Source: Aliiruegeria haliotis (GTDB taxonomy: Bacteria > Pseudomonadota > Alphaproteobacteria > Rhodobacterales > Rhodobacteraceae). Taken from it: a stretch of DNA of 64,000 nt. Every line of letters starts with the position of its first letter. Position 1 is the stretch's first letter. A program made the position numbers and the translations under genes. Shown here piece by piece: positions 1 to 8,700 of this stretch. The stretch spans positions 62,001 to 126,000 of the forward strand of contig NZ_PVTD01000004.1 in NCBI RefSeq assembly GCF_003003255.1. The letters run 5' to 3'. The notes below the pieces were generated by a model. The model was given only the letters and a program-made list of their open reading frames with translations, did no database searches and was not told the DNA's origin.

Positions 1-487
1 TACCGACCTCCTGCGGCGGGTCGCCGATCACTTGCCTGAAAATGCCCCGGTGATCTCCTCCGACCTTTCCCGCGCGATCACGACCGCTGACGCGATACAG
101 GGCAGCCGCCCACGCCTGCCCCATGATCGCGGATTGCGCGAAATCCACTTCGGCGCCTGGGAGGCCCGCACATTCGATGACGTGCAGGAAGAGGACCCCC
201 GCCTCGTTCGCCGGTACTGGGAAGCGCCCGGCGACGTTCGCCCGCCCGGTGGTGAGAGTTGGAACGACCTGTCCCAGCGGGTAAACCGTAGCGTCGACTG
301 GCTGACCGGAGAGGCCGGCGACATCATCGCGGTGGCCCATTTCGGCACAATCCTCAGCCAGGTTCAACGCGCGCTTGGGTGCTCTGCACTTGAAGTCATG
401 GCCCGGAAGATCGACAATCTCTCCGTAACCCGCCTCCAATTCAACGGGCGCGGGTGGGACGCCGACATCATAAATCATAATTTGTGA
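1..487 (+). CDS. Histidine phosphatase family protein (5' end missing)
   Basis: The reading frame is open from the first bases of the window (frame beginning at base 2), so the start and the RHG phospho-acceptor motif lie upstream. The visible 161 residues show the later motifs of the phosphoglycerate-mutase-like superfamily: SDLSRAITTADAI, then LREIHFGAWEA with the conserved Glu, PGGESWNDL, and a C-terminal AHFG that carries the second catalytic His. This pattern fits the CobC/alpha-ribazole phosphatase-like branch, but with no cobalamin genes nearby the substrate cannot be assigned. It is followed 58 bases later by the glutathione S-transferase gene on the same strand. Confidence 0.85.
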   Translation, partial: TDLLRRVADHLPENAPVISSDLSRAITTADAIQGSRPRLPHDRGLREIHFGAWEARTFDDVQEEDPRLVRRYWEAPGDVRPPGGESWNDLSQRVNRSVDWLTGEAGDIIAVAHFGTILSQVQRALGCSALEVMARKIDNLSVTRLQFNGRGWDADIINHNL

Positions 488-545
488 TGCTTTTGCGAAT
501 ATATATAAATTTGCGTGAAGTCTTGATTGACGATAGCCTGCCCGC

Positions 546-1421
546 ATGACCTATCAGCTTCATATTGGTGACTACACCTACTCGAGCTGGTCGCTGCGCG
601 GCTGGCTCCTGTTCGATCGGTTCGGTTTGCCGGTCCGCACTTCGTTCGTCGATTTCAACAAGGGCAGTGTCGCCAGCCAGATGGCTGCCCTGCCACCGGC
701 CCGGACAGTGCCGACACTTGAGACCGCCGACGGCACGGTCATCTGGGACTCGCTTGCGATTGCCGAGGAACTGGCGAGCCGGCATCCCGAGGCAGGTCAC
801 TGGCCGTCGGATCCGGCGGCAAGAGCCATTGCCCGCAGCCTCGCCGCCGAGATGCACTCCGGTTTCATGGCCCTACGCAGCGACTGCCCGATGAACCTCC
901 GCACCGCCTATTCGGATGCGGCCCCCTCCGAGGCCGTCCTCGCGGACCTTAAGCGGCTTGAAGAGATCTGGGCTTTCGCCAGAGACGCCACCCAACCCAA
1001 GGGGCCATGGCTTTGCGGAGAGTATTCGGCAGCCGACGCGTTCTTCGCGCCGGTCGCGGCCCGCATCGCCGGGTATTCCCTACCGGTCTCGGACCGCGCA
1101 TGCGCCTATGTCGAGGCCCATTTGGCCGATCCCTCGTTTCGGCGTTGGCGCGCGTTGGGTCTGGTTCTCGGAGGACACCTTTCCCGCTATGATCAACCCC
1201 ATCCCACAATGGCATGGCCCGCAGTCGCAACGCTGCCGGCCCGGGCTGTGAAAAATGGTCCGTCGGTGAACGCCGCCTGCATTTTCTCTGGCAAACCCGT
1301 CACCCATTTCGCGGAGGTGAACGGGATCGTCATTGGCCTGTGCAACCCGACCTGCCGTGACAAGGTCGTGGCCGATGCAGCGGCATGGCCCGCAGTATGC
1401 GATCTGCTTGGTATTAACTGA
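546..1421 (+). CDS. Glutathione S-transferase family protein with a YHS-like C-terminal extension
   Basis: The 291-residue product begins with a thioredoxin-like GST N-terminal domain (YSSWSLRGWL near residue 15, then ARTVPTLET and a conserved DSLAIAEEL helix), followed by an all-helical GST C-terminal domain to about residue 205. Typical GSTs are about 200-230 residues. Here a tail of roughly 60 residues contains FSGKPVTHF, then GLCNPTCRDK and ADAAAWP, a spacing of Cys residues reminiscent of the YHS/TRASH metal-binding fold. The enzyme would conjugate or reduce with glutathione in the cytoplasm, and the tail could bind a metal; that part is inference. No strong Shine-Dalgarno sequence precedes the chosen ATG. 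An alternative is that the tail is structural only. Confidence 0.85.
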   Translation: MTYQLHIGDYTYSSWSLRGWLLFDRFGLPVRTSFVDFNKGSVASQMAALPPARTVPTLETADGTVIWDSLAIAEELASRHPEAGHWPSDPAARAIARSLAAEMHSGFMALRSDCPMNLRTAYSDAAPSEAVLADLKRLEEIWAFARDATQPKGPWLCGEYSAADAFFAPVAARIAGYSLPVSDRACAYVEAHLADPSFRRWRALGLVLGGHLSRYDQPHPTMAWPAVATLPARAVKNGPSVNAACIFSGKPVTHFAEVNGIVIGLCNPTCRDKVVADAAAWPAVCDLLGIN

Positions 1422-1484
1422 ATATCAACCCATTCCCGCGCATCAGTCGATCACTGATTTAACCAGGATTGGCGGGGCGTGAGA

Positions 1485-2999
1485 ATGGTGGCGCGAGCCC
1501 ATACAGTGGCGTTCGAGGGGGTGGAGGCGCGACCGGTCGAAGTGCAATGCGCGGTCACACCCGGACTGCCGGCATTCTCCATCGTGGGTCTGCCGGACAA
1601 GGCGGTCAGCGAGGCGCGCGAACGCGTGCGCTCAGCTTTGCAGGCGATGTCCATCGCCTTGCCCTCGAAACGCATCACCGTAAACCTATCTCCTGCCGAC
1701 CTGCCGAAAGAGGGGTCGCATTTTGACCTGCCCATCGCGATGGCGCTGCTGGCCGCGATGGATATCCTGCCAACGGAACTTGTGGAACGCACTGTTGCCC
1801 TTGGCGAGTTGTCCCTCGACGGTGGGCTGGTGCCGGTGATCGGTGCCCTGCCCGCTGCGATGACAGCCGCCGCCGAGAGCATGGACTTGCTGTGCCCGAG
1901 GGCCTGTGGCCCGGAAGCCGCCTGGGTCGAGGCGGCCCATGTCATCGCGCCAGACACGCTTGCTTCAGCCGTGCGACACTTCACTGGACAGACCCCCCTG
2001 GCCCCTGCCCGCCCCGGAGAGGTTGTCCGGGATGTCGGACCAAAGGATTTCCGGGAGGTCAAGGGGCAGGAGCGTGCCAAGCGTGCCTTGGAGATCGCCG
2101 CCGCCGGGCGACACCACTTGCTGATGGTTGGTGCGCCCGGGTCAGGCAAATCCATGCTTGCCGCCCGTGCACCCGGCATCCTGCCACCGCTATCGCCGAT
2201 CGAGGCGTTGGAGACCTCGATGATCCACTCACTAGCCGGCACGCTGGTGGATGGAGGCATCTCCCGGCAACGTCCGTTCTGCCAACCGCACCATACCGCC
2301 TCCATGCCAGCAATCGTCGGGGGTGGGCGCGGCGCGCGGCCCGGTCAGATCTCGCTTGCGCACAATGGCGTGTTGTTCCTCGATGAACTCCCGGAGTTTT
2401 CCCGCCAGGTACTGGAGACCCTGCGCCAACCCATCGAAACCGGCGAGGTGGTCGTGGCGCGCGCCAACGCACATGTGACCTATCCCTGTCGTTTCCTTCT
2501 GTTGGCTGCCGCCAATCCGTGTCGCTGCGGCCACCTCGCCGACCCTGCCCGCGCTTGTGCCCGCTCTCCGGGGTGTGGCGAAGACTACCTCGGCCGGATC
2601 TCCGGTCCACTGATGGACAGGATCGACCTGCGGATAGAGGTTCCGCCGGTTGCCTTCACGGATCTCGACTTGCCGGAGGCCGTCGAAGGCACGGCTGACA
2701 TCGCAGCACGTGTGGCCGCCGCCCGGGACGTTCAAAGCCAGCGCTTTGCGGAAACTCCGGATCTGCGGGTCAATGCCGATGCTGAAGGCAGCGTTCTGGA
2801 ACAGATTGCCTGCCCCGACCCGGAGGGGCACGATCTTCTGCTCAAAGTGGCAGAGAAGTTCGGCCTGACCGCGCGCGGATACCACCGCGTTCTGCGTGTG
2901 GCACGGACGATTGCCGACCTCGACGGAAGCGATACCGTTCGGCGTCCGCATGTCGCGGAAGCGGTCGGATTTCGCCTAGTGCACGGCCTGGTCAATTAG
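1485..2999 (+). CDS. comM: YifB/ComM family Mg-chelatase-like AAA+ ATPase
   Basis: The 504-residue protein has the ComM layout: an N-terminal Lon-protease-like (ribosomal S5 fold) domain, a Walker A motif GAPGSGKS near residue 218, a Walker B LFLDELPEF, and a Cys cluster (CRCGH and following Cys) before the C-terminal Mg-chelatase-like domain. ComM is a hexameric helicase that promotes branch migration during natural transformation; in species without transformation it is still widely kept. GTG at 1479 and ATG at 1485 are both possible starts. The ATG gives the usual MVAR start and leaves the GGCGGGG stretch upstream as a ribosome site. It is a single gene followed by a stretch with only one weak small ORF. 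Confidence 0.93.
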   Translation: MVARAHTVAFEGVEARPVEVQCAVTPGLPAFSIVGLPDKAVSEARERVRSALQAMSIALPSKRITVNLSPADLPKEGSHFDLPIAMALLAAMDILPTELVERTVALGELSLDGGLVPVIGALPAAMTAAAESMDLLCPRACGPEAAWVEAAHVIAPDTLASAVRHFTGQTPLAPARPGEVVRDVGPKDFREVKGQERAKRALEIAAAGRHHLLMVGAPGSGKSMLAARAPGILPPLSPIEALETSMIHSLAGTLVDGGISRQRPFCQPHHTASMPAIVGGGRGARPGQISLAHNGVLFLDELPEFSRQVLETLRQPIETGEVVVARANAHVTYPCRFLLLAAANPCRCGHLADPARACARSPGCGEDYLGRISGPLMDRIDLRIEVPPVAFTDLDLPEAVEGTADIAARVAAARDVQSQRFAETPDLRVNADAEGSVLEQIACPDPEGHDLLLKVAEKFGLTARGYHRVLRVARTIADLDGSDTVRRPHVAEAVGFRLVHGLVN

Positions 3000-3195
3000 G
3001 CACCGCGACCGCAATCGCCTGTTTGCTTGATCTGACAACTATGGAAGGAACGGTGACGACCTGGCGGCGCGCTTGCCGGGCAACGGCGTGGCACCAACTG
3101 CACGATCTCGTGGCCGCACTCCAATCGATGTCTCGTTGTGTGGGCCACCTCGACTCACATCGCCGCAGGTTCCAATCGCACAGTGCTAAGCGCCC

Positions 3196-3360
3196 ATGAT
3201 GCGGAGTCTCTTGCTACTCACGATTGCCCTAGCCCACTCGATCAGCGCTCAGAGCGCCCAGTCCGAAAAAGGGACTTTTCGAACCATGCCGAAGAGCTTG
3301 GATACACCTTCTTCGTCGCCGAACTGGCCGGTATCGAATGGCGGTCGACATTCGCGATAG
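3196..3360 (+). CDS. Possible small secreted protein (54 aa)
   Basis: This short frame starts with a signal-peptide-like segment: MMRS, a hydrophobic run LLLLTIALAH and then SISAQSA, a plausible signal peptidase site. The remaining 30 or so residues are polar and unstructured. There is no convincing Shine-Dalgarno sequence, and it faces the convergent gene that ends at 3392. It sits in the 3000-3391 gap, where nothing else was recognised. The hydrophobic start is the only support, so it may be chance. Confidence 0.25.
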   Translation: MMRSLLLLTIALAHSISAQSAQSEKGTFRTMPKSLDTPSSSPNWPVSNGGRHSR

Positions 3361-3391
3361 GGTTCATTCCAGCGTCACGGCGTTGTCCCGG

Positions 3392-4741
3392 TCAGTCAAA
3401 ATCCCGCGCGGCCAGCGTTCTGTGGATTTCCCGGCGGACAAGTTTGCGAACGTTTTGCGTGATCTTCTCACCGAGTTTTCCACGGAGTTCCTCGTGGACG
3501 ATTTCAACGACAAGGGCGCGCAGCATCTCTTCGTCCATCGGAGTCAGAGCGGTCTCGAAAATGTTCTCGTCGAGTTCATCATCTTTGCGGTTTTGGTCAC
3601 CAGCATTCGGAACATCTTCCCGCGCCCGAGAAGGAGCCACACCGGAGAGAACATCCGCGAAAGCCCCCATTTTCCATGGGTGGGACGCGGCATCCTCGCC
3701 GTTTTCGGTCGCCTCGGTTTCCACCACATCGTCGTGATCCGGTTCTTCCGACGAAGCCTCGGGCGGTTCGGGACTGTCCATAGACAGCGCCTCCTCCGCG
3801 GGATTGGGCTCTGGCTTCGAGTCAGCCTCCAAACGCAATCCACCCAAAATCCGTGAGACATGCTCGCCTTCGACAACTTCCGCCTCCGTTGGAGACCCGT
3901 CTGCGTCCGCCTGGCTGGCGTCGGCCTCGTCGTACGGAACGCGTTCGATCACTTCAGCCTGCCGTGGACCGAATCTGAAACCCGCACGCGGAGCGTTTCT
4001 CGGCGGATCAGGGTCTTCCCGGTCGTCTTGGGCGTTGGCTGGTTCACCCCGCATGTCGGAATCTGGCTTGGCCTCCGGGTCCTCTTGGCCGGCAGCGAGA
4101 GGAGCATCTTCGATCGACTCGGCGTCTCCGTCTGACAGGGACGGTGTCTTGATGCCGACCGGATCATCCAATGCATCTACAATCGGCGTACCCGGATCCT
4201 CCCCCTTGTCCACGCGAATTGACGCCTTCCCGCTTTCTATCGCGGACCGAAGTGCGGCCTCATCCCTTTCCATCGCGGAGCGCAGGAATGTCGGCATGCC
4301 CTCGGGCAGAACGATTGCCTCCGCCTCGGAGGTCTCGCCATCGGCAACAGGTTCCTCTGCAGCGGTTTCGTGGACAGGATGAAACTCGATCTCGTCCGGC
4401 GAAAACCCTTCCGGCCCGGAACCGAAACCTGAAACCGCCGATGAATCGACCTCTGTTCCTGGAGCGGTGTCTTCGTCGGCATCGCGGTTCCACGCGGCGA
4501 CCGAATCCTCATCGGCCGGCTCATCCGGGATGCGCAGCGCAGGCGTCAGAACAAGCGCATCGGGTTCCAGACGCTCGGCGGCCGCCTCCTCTGAATCCGC
4601 AGCGGTTTCTCCCTGCACACCCGCAGCAGCATTGTCTTCTTGCTCAGTGGCGGAGTCGGGGCGGTCCTTGCTGCTCGATACGAGTCGCCGGATTGACGAC
4701 AGGACATCCTCGATCTCTGCATTCGTCACTGGATCAGACAT
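3392..4741 (-). CDS. Acidic PopZ-like (DUF2497-like) protein
   Basis: The start at 4741 is set by a GGGAG ribosome site 7-11 bases upstream. The 449-residue product has three parts. A short N-terminal helix contains AEIEDVLSSIRRLVS, close to the SIRR motif at the start of PopZ proteins. A long linker of about 330 residues is rich in Glu, Asp, Pro, Ala and Ser. The C-terminal 60 residues are predicted helical and end in LVRREIHRTLA, like the LVREEI end of DUF2497. PopZ is an alphaproteobacterial polar scaffold that self-assembles into a condensate and tethers ParB and the chromosome. The similarity is to the plan and short motifs only. The gene lies downstream of tolC on the same strand with a 122-base gap. 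Confidence 0.75.
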   Translation of the reverse strand: MSDPVTNAEIEDVLSSIRRLVSSSKDRPDSATEQEDNAAAGVQGETAADSEEAAAERLEPDALVLTPALRIPDEPADEDSVAAWNRDADEDTAPGTEVDSSAVSGFGSGPEGFSPDEIEFHPVHETAAEEPVADGETSEAEAIVLPEGMPTFLRSAMERDEAALRSAIESGKASIRVDKGEDPGTPIVDALDDPVGIKTPSLSDGDAESIEDAPLAAGQEDPEAKPDSDMRGEPANAQDDREDPDPPRNAPRAGFRFGPRQAEVIERVPYDEADASQADADGSPTEAEVVEGEHVSRILGGLRLEADSKPEPNPAEEALSMDSPEPPEASSEEPDHDDVVETEATENGEDAASHPWKMGAFADVLSGVAPSRAREDVPNAGDQNRKDDELDENIFETALTPMDEEMLRALVVEIVHEELRGKLGEKITQNVRKLVRREIHRTLAARDFD

Positions 4742-4863
4742 GCTCGCTCCCGCCAATTGCGTTTCCCTCAAGGTACGTCTGCCGACCCTCTTGCACAATA
4801 CGATCCAGACGGGGCGGATCACTCCACCCCGTCCAGGTCAAAAAACCATCGCTCCGCGGAATG

Positions 4864-6273
4864 CTACTTGCCGAGCTTCCGCAACACACGGTCAAGCTGC
4901 TTGCCGCGCGGAGAAAGACGCGCCGGTGCCGACTTGACGGCATTGTAGTAGCCTGCGGGGTCATAGGTCTGGATTCCCAGCTTCAGGTGATCGACAGTCA
5001 TCAGACCCATTGCAGAAAGAAGTGAATAAACTGCTACGTACTGCGTAGCGACCGCGTCGATCTTCGCGGCGCGCGCGTCGAGCAGTTCCTGCTCCGCATC
5101 GAGCACGTCAAGCGTCGTACGTGCACCGAGCGTGGCCTCTTCGCGGGTCCCTTCGAATGCGATTTCGGCAGCGCGGATCTGCAGATCCGTGGCCAGGATC
5201 TGCGCCTTGGCCACATCGAGATTTGCCCAGGCGTTGGCAACCGATTCCTCAACCGTCAGAGTGGTTTGCAGGAGTGTCGCACGCGCAGCATCACGCCGCG
5301 CCATCGCCTGACGCTCCAGCGCCGCCAACCTGCCGCCCTGATAGATCGGCTGGCTCAGGCGCACACCCAGCGAATGGCGCTCGTTCCAGTTGTTGGTTTC
5401 GGTCGATGAGGTGATAAGGCCGGAGATCGTCGGCCGATAGGCACCGGACGCGATCTCGATCCCGATCTCCGCCACAGTGACTTCACGCTGTGCCCGGCGA
5501 ACATCCGGGTGCGTTCGGACGGCGACGTTAATCGCCTCCTGAACCGATGCGGCCGTGGCCGGCAAACGTCCGGGCGTCGCCAGCGTGCCAGGATAGCGCC
5601 CGACAGCCGTGCGGAACGTCTCGCGAGAAACTTCGAGGTCACCACGCGCGGCCTCCAGCGAGCTTTGGGCCGCCGCAAGCCGGCTGTCCGCCAGCGCGAC
5701 GTCCGTACGAGTCACCTCGCCGACTTCGAACCGATCCTGCGTCGCCTGCTTTTCCTGCGTCAGAACGCGAACGTTGTTCTCACGCAGATCTACGAAGGCA
5801 ATGGCACGCAGGACGCCCATGTAGGAGACAACGGCCTGCAAGAGAACGGATTGCTCGACAGAGCGGAGCGCCTCCCGCGTTGCCAGAACAGTCTCTTTCT
5901 GGGAGTCGATGGTGCGACGGTTCCGTCCACCAGCATAGAGGATCAGTTCGGCCTGAAGCTGAAATGTCGCGCTCAGGTTGTCATCGAAGGTCGGGTTCCC
6001 GGTGTTGCTGAAACCGGTTATCGGGTTTGGATGAACTCCACCCCAGTCGGTGATGAAATCCAACGTCGGCCGCAAGCTGGAGATCGCCACGGCGACATCC
6101 TCGTCCGCAGCGCGCAACAGGGCTCTGTTCTGGGCGAGAAGGTTCGAATTCCTGTACGCGTCGATCAGGGTGTCGGTCAGGGTTTCGGCCAAAGCCGAGC
6201 TGCCTGAAAATGTTGTAGCGGCGACGGCCAGACCGGCCACCCCGCGTCTTAGGCGCTGTCCAAAGTTCCTCAC
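4864..6273 (-). CDS. tolC: TolC family outer membrane channel protein
   Basis: The GTG at 6273 is preferred because AAGGAG lies eight bases upstream. The 469-residue product begins with a signal peptide (LRRGVAGLAVAATTF, cleavage after SSALA). It then shows the duplicated TolC repeat: ETLTDTLIDAYRNS at the start, GGRNRRTIDSQKE in the first half and YQGGRLAALERQA in the second, with coiled-coil Ala/Glu/Gln-rich helices and a TLDVLDAEQELLDARA segment typical of the family. TolC forms the trimeric outer membrane and periplasmic tunnel for type I secretion and RND or MFS efflux. No inner membrane partner is encoded in the window. The gene follows the methyltransferase gene on the same strand with an 80-base gap. 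Confidence 0.93.
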   Translation of the reverse strand: MRNFGQRLRRGVAGLAVAATTFSGSSALAETLTDTLIDAYRNSNLLAQNRALLRAADEDVAVAISSLRPTLDFITDWGGVHPNPITGFSNTGNPTFDDNLSATFQLQAELILYAGGRNRRTIDSQKETVLATREALRSVEQSVLLQAVVSYMGVLRAIAFVDLRENNVRVLTQEKQATQDRFEVGEVTRTDVALADSRLAAAQSSLEAARGDLEVSRETFRTAVGRYPGTLATPGRLPATAASVQEAINVAVRTHPDVRRAQREVTVAEIGIEIASGAYRPTISGLITSSTETNNWNERHSLGVRLSQPIYQGGRLAALERQAMARRDAARATLLQTTLTVEESVANAWANLDVAKAQILATDLQIRAAEIAFEGTREEATLGARTTLDVLDAEQELLDARAAKIDAVATQYVAVYSLLSAMGLMTVDHLKLGIQTYDPAGYYNAVKSAPARLSPRGKQLDRVLRKLGK

Positions 6274-6353
6274 GCGAACTGCTCCTTCTCGTGGGCCTGT
6301 AATGTGAGGGTTTACCCCCATTTTCGGCCACTATAGCAGCAGTGATTCGCCAA

Positions 6354-7007
6354 TTACAGCTTGAAAGCAGTCTTTTGCTCGAAGCCGGGAATAACTGGTG
6401 CAAATGCGTTAAATGCGAAACGCCAGTTGATCACCCCATCGGACTTGATCCCGAGGCGAACGACGCCAAGATTGTTCTCCATGAAGAGGCAGGCAATGCG
6501 TCCGCCGTCGCGGAGTTGCTCCACATAGGCCTCGGGCAGTTCCTCAACACCGCCTTGTATCAGCATCACGTCGTAGGGACCGTGCTGAGGCGCGCCCTCG
6601 TCAAATGGGCCATGAACGACTGCGGCATTGTCCACGCCCTCTGCTGCGAGGATCGACTCTGCCTCGTCGGCAAGAGCCGCATCAGCTTCCAGCGCCACGA
6701 CGGCCTGTGCCATCCGGGCAACAACCGCAGTGGAATATCCCATCCCACACGCCACATCGAGCACCAGCTCGTCGGCGCTGATGTTCAGGACATCAAGCAA
6801 CTTCGCAAGCGTCCGCGGCTCCAGCACAACCCGGGAATCACCGAGGTCGATATTGGTGCCGACGTAGGCCGAGGCACGGCAATTGTCAGGAACGTAGAGT
6901 TCACGCGGCACGGACAGCATCGCATCGATGATCGGGTATTTCGTCACGTCCTGCGGCCGGACCTGAGTGTCCACCATGGTCGTGCGATGGGTATCAAAGG
7001 AGGTCAT
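6354..7007 (-). CDS. pcm: Protein-L-isoaspartate O-methyltransferase family protein
   Basis: The 217-residue protein opens with [16 protein letters not shown] and has the SAM-binding motif [15 protein letters not shown] near residue 80, preceded by [11 protein letters not shown]. This is the PCMT fold: it methylates isoaspartyl residues in damaged proteins so that they can be repaired. The form found in alphaproteobacteria next to tolC is shorter at its substrate loop than E. coli Pcm, so a different methyl acceptor cannot be excluded. ATG at 7007 has an AGGTG element upstream. The gene heads a minus-strand group with tolC and the PopZ-like gene. Confidence 0.88.
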   Translation of the reverse strand: MTSFDTHRTTMVDTQVRPQDVTKYPIIDAMLSVPRELYVPDNCRASAYVGTNIDLGDSRVVLEPRTLAKLLDVLNISADELVLDVACGMGYSTAVVARMAQAVVALEADAALADEAESILAAEGVDNAAVVHGPFDEGAPQHGPYDVMLIQGGVEELPEAYVEQLRDGGRIACLFMENNLGVVRLGIKSDGVINWRFAFNAFAPVIPGFEQKTAFKL

Positions 7008-7413
7008 GAAGGCACCTGTAGAGCGGACGCGTCGCCATCGTGTGGCACAATCATTGCTGCGAGGCAACATGCGCACACGCCGCAGATCCGTCGGGGTGGG
7101 GATCAGGGGCGGCGGATGGTACCATTTCTACACAGCGCACGTCGTGGCCAGCGTGTTGTCGTGTCGGAGAAACTCCATTTGGCGCCGTCCGTGTTCAATC
7201 GCCCCGCTGGACACCGCGCAAGTCCGGCAGACAGTCCAGTTTGAGGGCCACGGGAATGCCGCACTTGTCGCCGGATCGGAACCGACGATCACAACCAGTC
7301 CATGCAGGGATGCCGGCACCAATCCGAGTTGATCTGTTTCGCGGGCCTGCCGTTGCCCGGGATCTCGCGCGCGAAGCCGTGTTCGAACCGATCGGCCTAC
7401 CTGGCAAATCCGT
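7008..7413. other. Intergenic region with no recognised gene
   Basis: About 400 bases separate the end of the radical-SAM maturase gene from the start of the methyltransferase gene; both genes are on the minus strand. No small ORF with a ribosome site, tRNA or strong hairpin was seen. It should hold the promoter of the pcm-tolC group. Confidence 0.5.
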
Positions 7414-8634
7414 TCATTCGCCGCGCTTCATCGCGTCGGCGGCCGGACGCCCGGAAGCGATAAGGCGAGCCATGTCCTGCAGGCGCGGCCCACAATGCCG
7501 GAAGAACATCGTGTAGCTCTCGCAGAAATAGTTGTGCCCTGCCTCGCCAAGCTTGTTCACAGCGAACCGATGCTTCGGACACCCGCCATTGCACGCAAAC
7601 CGAAAGCTGCAATCCCTGCACTGCTGCGTGAGGCCGTTCTTCTTGTCCTGACCGAATGAATCCTGGCGGTCGGTCCAGACCATGTCGCGCAGATGTGTCT
7701 CGCCGATCTTTCCGAGCCGGTACTCCGGGTACACGTAGTGGTCGCAGGAATAGAGGCTGCCGTCATGTTCGAGGGCGAGTCCGTTGCCGCAGGTTTCGGC
7801 AAAGACACAGAGGCCCGCATCATGGCCCATCCACAGACCAAGCTGCACGTCGAAGAACTGCACGAAAACTTCGCCAATGTCGTTTCGGTACCAGCTATCG
7901 AAAATGTCGCAGAGAAACTTCCCGTAGGCGCGCGGGCTGACACTCCAGTCGGTCACGCTGTTGCCCGGATCCATATCCACCTGCGGCGCACTGGCAAGCC
8001 CGTCGCCTTCGCGCGCGCTTCGCTCCACGATCGGGATAAACTGCAGGTAGTCGAACCCGACACCCTTGAGGAACCGATAAATCTCCTTGCCCTTGCCGCT
8101 GTTGGCCCTGTGCACCGTGGTCAATGCATTGTGGTCCACTCCGTGCCGTTGCAGCACCTCAAGTCCCCGCATCACCGCATCGAAGGTCGGCCGGCCGGCG
8201 CGGTCGATCCGGTAGCGATTGTGGATCTTCTTGGGCCCGTCGATACTGAGCCCGACAAGGAACCCGTTCTCCGCAAGGAAGGTGCCCCAGGAATCGTCCA
8301 GCAGCATGCCGTTGGTTTGCAGCGAGTTGCTGATCCGCACTCCGGGCGGCGCGTGTTTCTTCTGTAGTTCCACGATCTTCTGAAAGTACCCGACGCCGAG
8401 CATCGTCGGTTCACCGCCCTGCCACGCAAAGAGCACCTCGGGCATGCCGGCCTCCACCGAAGCCTCGATCAGCTGCAGAATGTAGGTCTCCAGGACCTCG
8501 TCAGACATGCGGAACTTCTTCTCGGAAGGAAAAAGTTTCTCCTTCTCCAGGTAGTAACAATAGGTGCAATCGATATTGCACCGTGGCCCGATGGGCTTCG
8601 TCATGATGCTGAATGGTTGCGGGGCCCGGGTCAT
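7414..8634 (-). CDS. Anaerobic sulfatase maturase family radical SAM protein
   Basis: The 406-residue protein carries the radical SAM cluster motif C19xxxC23xxC26 (CNIDCTYC), the WQGGEPTM segment and two SPASM-type auxiliary cluster regions: CVFAETCGNG with YSCDHYVYPEYRLG, then CRDCSFRFACNGGCPKHRF near the end. This is the anSME arrangement, in which the enzyme converts a Cys or Ser of a sulfatase into the catalytic formylglycine. No sulfatase gene is present in the window, so the substrate must be encoded elsewhere or be a different protein. AGGAG lies 8 bases before the ATG. It lies 66 bases downstream of oxyR on the same strand, so read-through from the oxyR promoter is possible. Confidence 0.88.
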   Translation of the reverse strand: MTRAPQPFSIMTKPIGPRCNIDCTYCYYLEKEKLFPSEKKFRMSDEVLETYILQLIEASVEAGMPEVLFAWQGGEPTMLGVGYFQKIVELQKKHAPPGVRISNSLQTNGMLLDDSWGTFLAENGFLVGLSIDGPKKIHNRYRIDRAGRPTFDAVMRGLEVLQRHGVDHNALTTVHRANSGKGKEIYRFLKGVGFDYLQFIPIVERSAREGDGLASAPQVDMDPGNSVTDWSVSPRAYGKFLCDIFDSWYRNDIGEVFVQFFDVQLGLWMGHDAGLCVFAETCGNGLALEHDGSLYSCDHYVYPEYRLGKIGETHLRDMVWTDRQDSFGQDKKNGLTQQCRDCSFRFACNGGCPKHRFAVNKLGEAGHNYFCESYTMFFRHCGPRLQDMARLIASGRPAADAMKRGE

Positions 8635-8700
8635 CGAATGTCTCCTGTCGTGGCTGTCGTCCCGTATCTGCGCGGAAAGGTCAATCCTGGCCGCCCTGGA

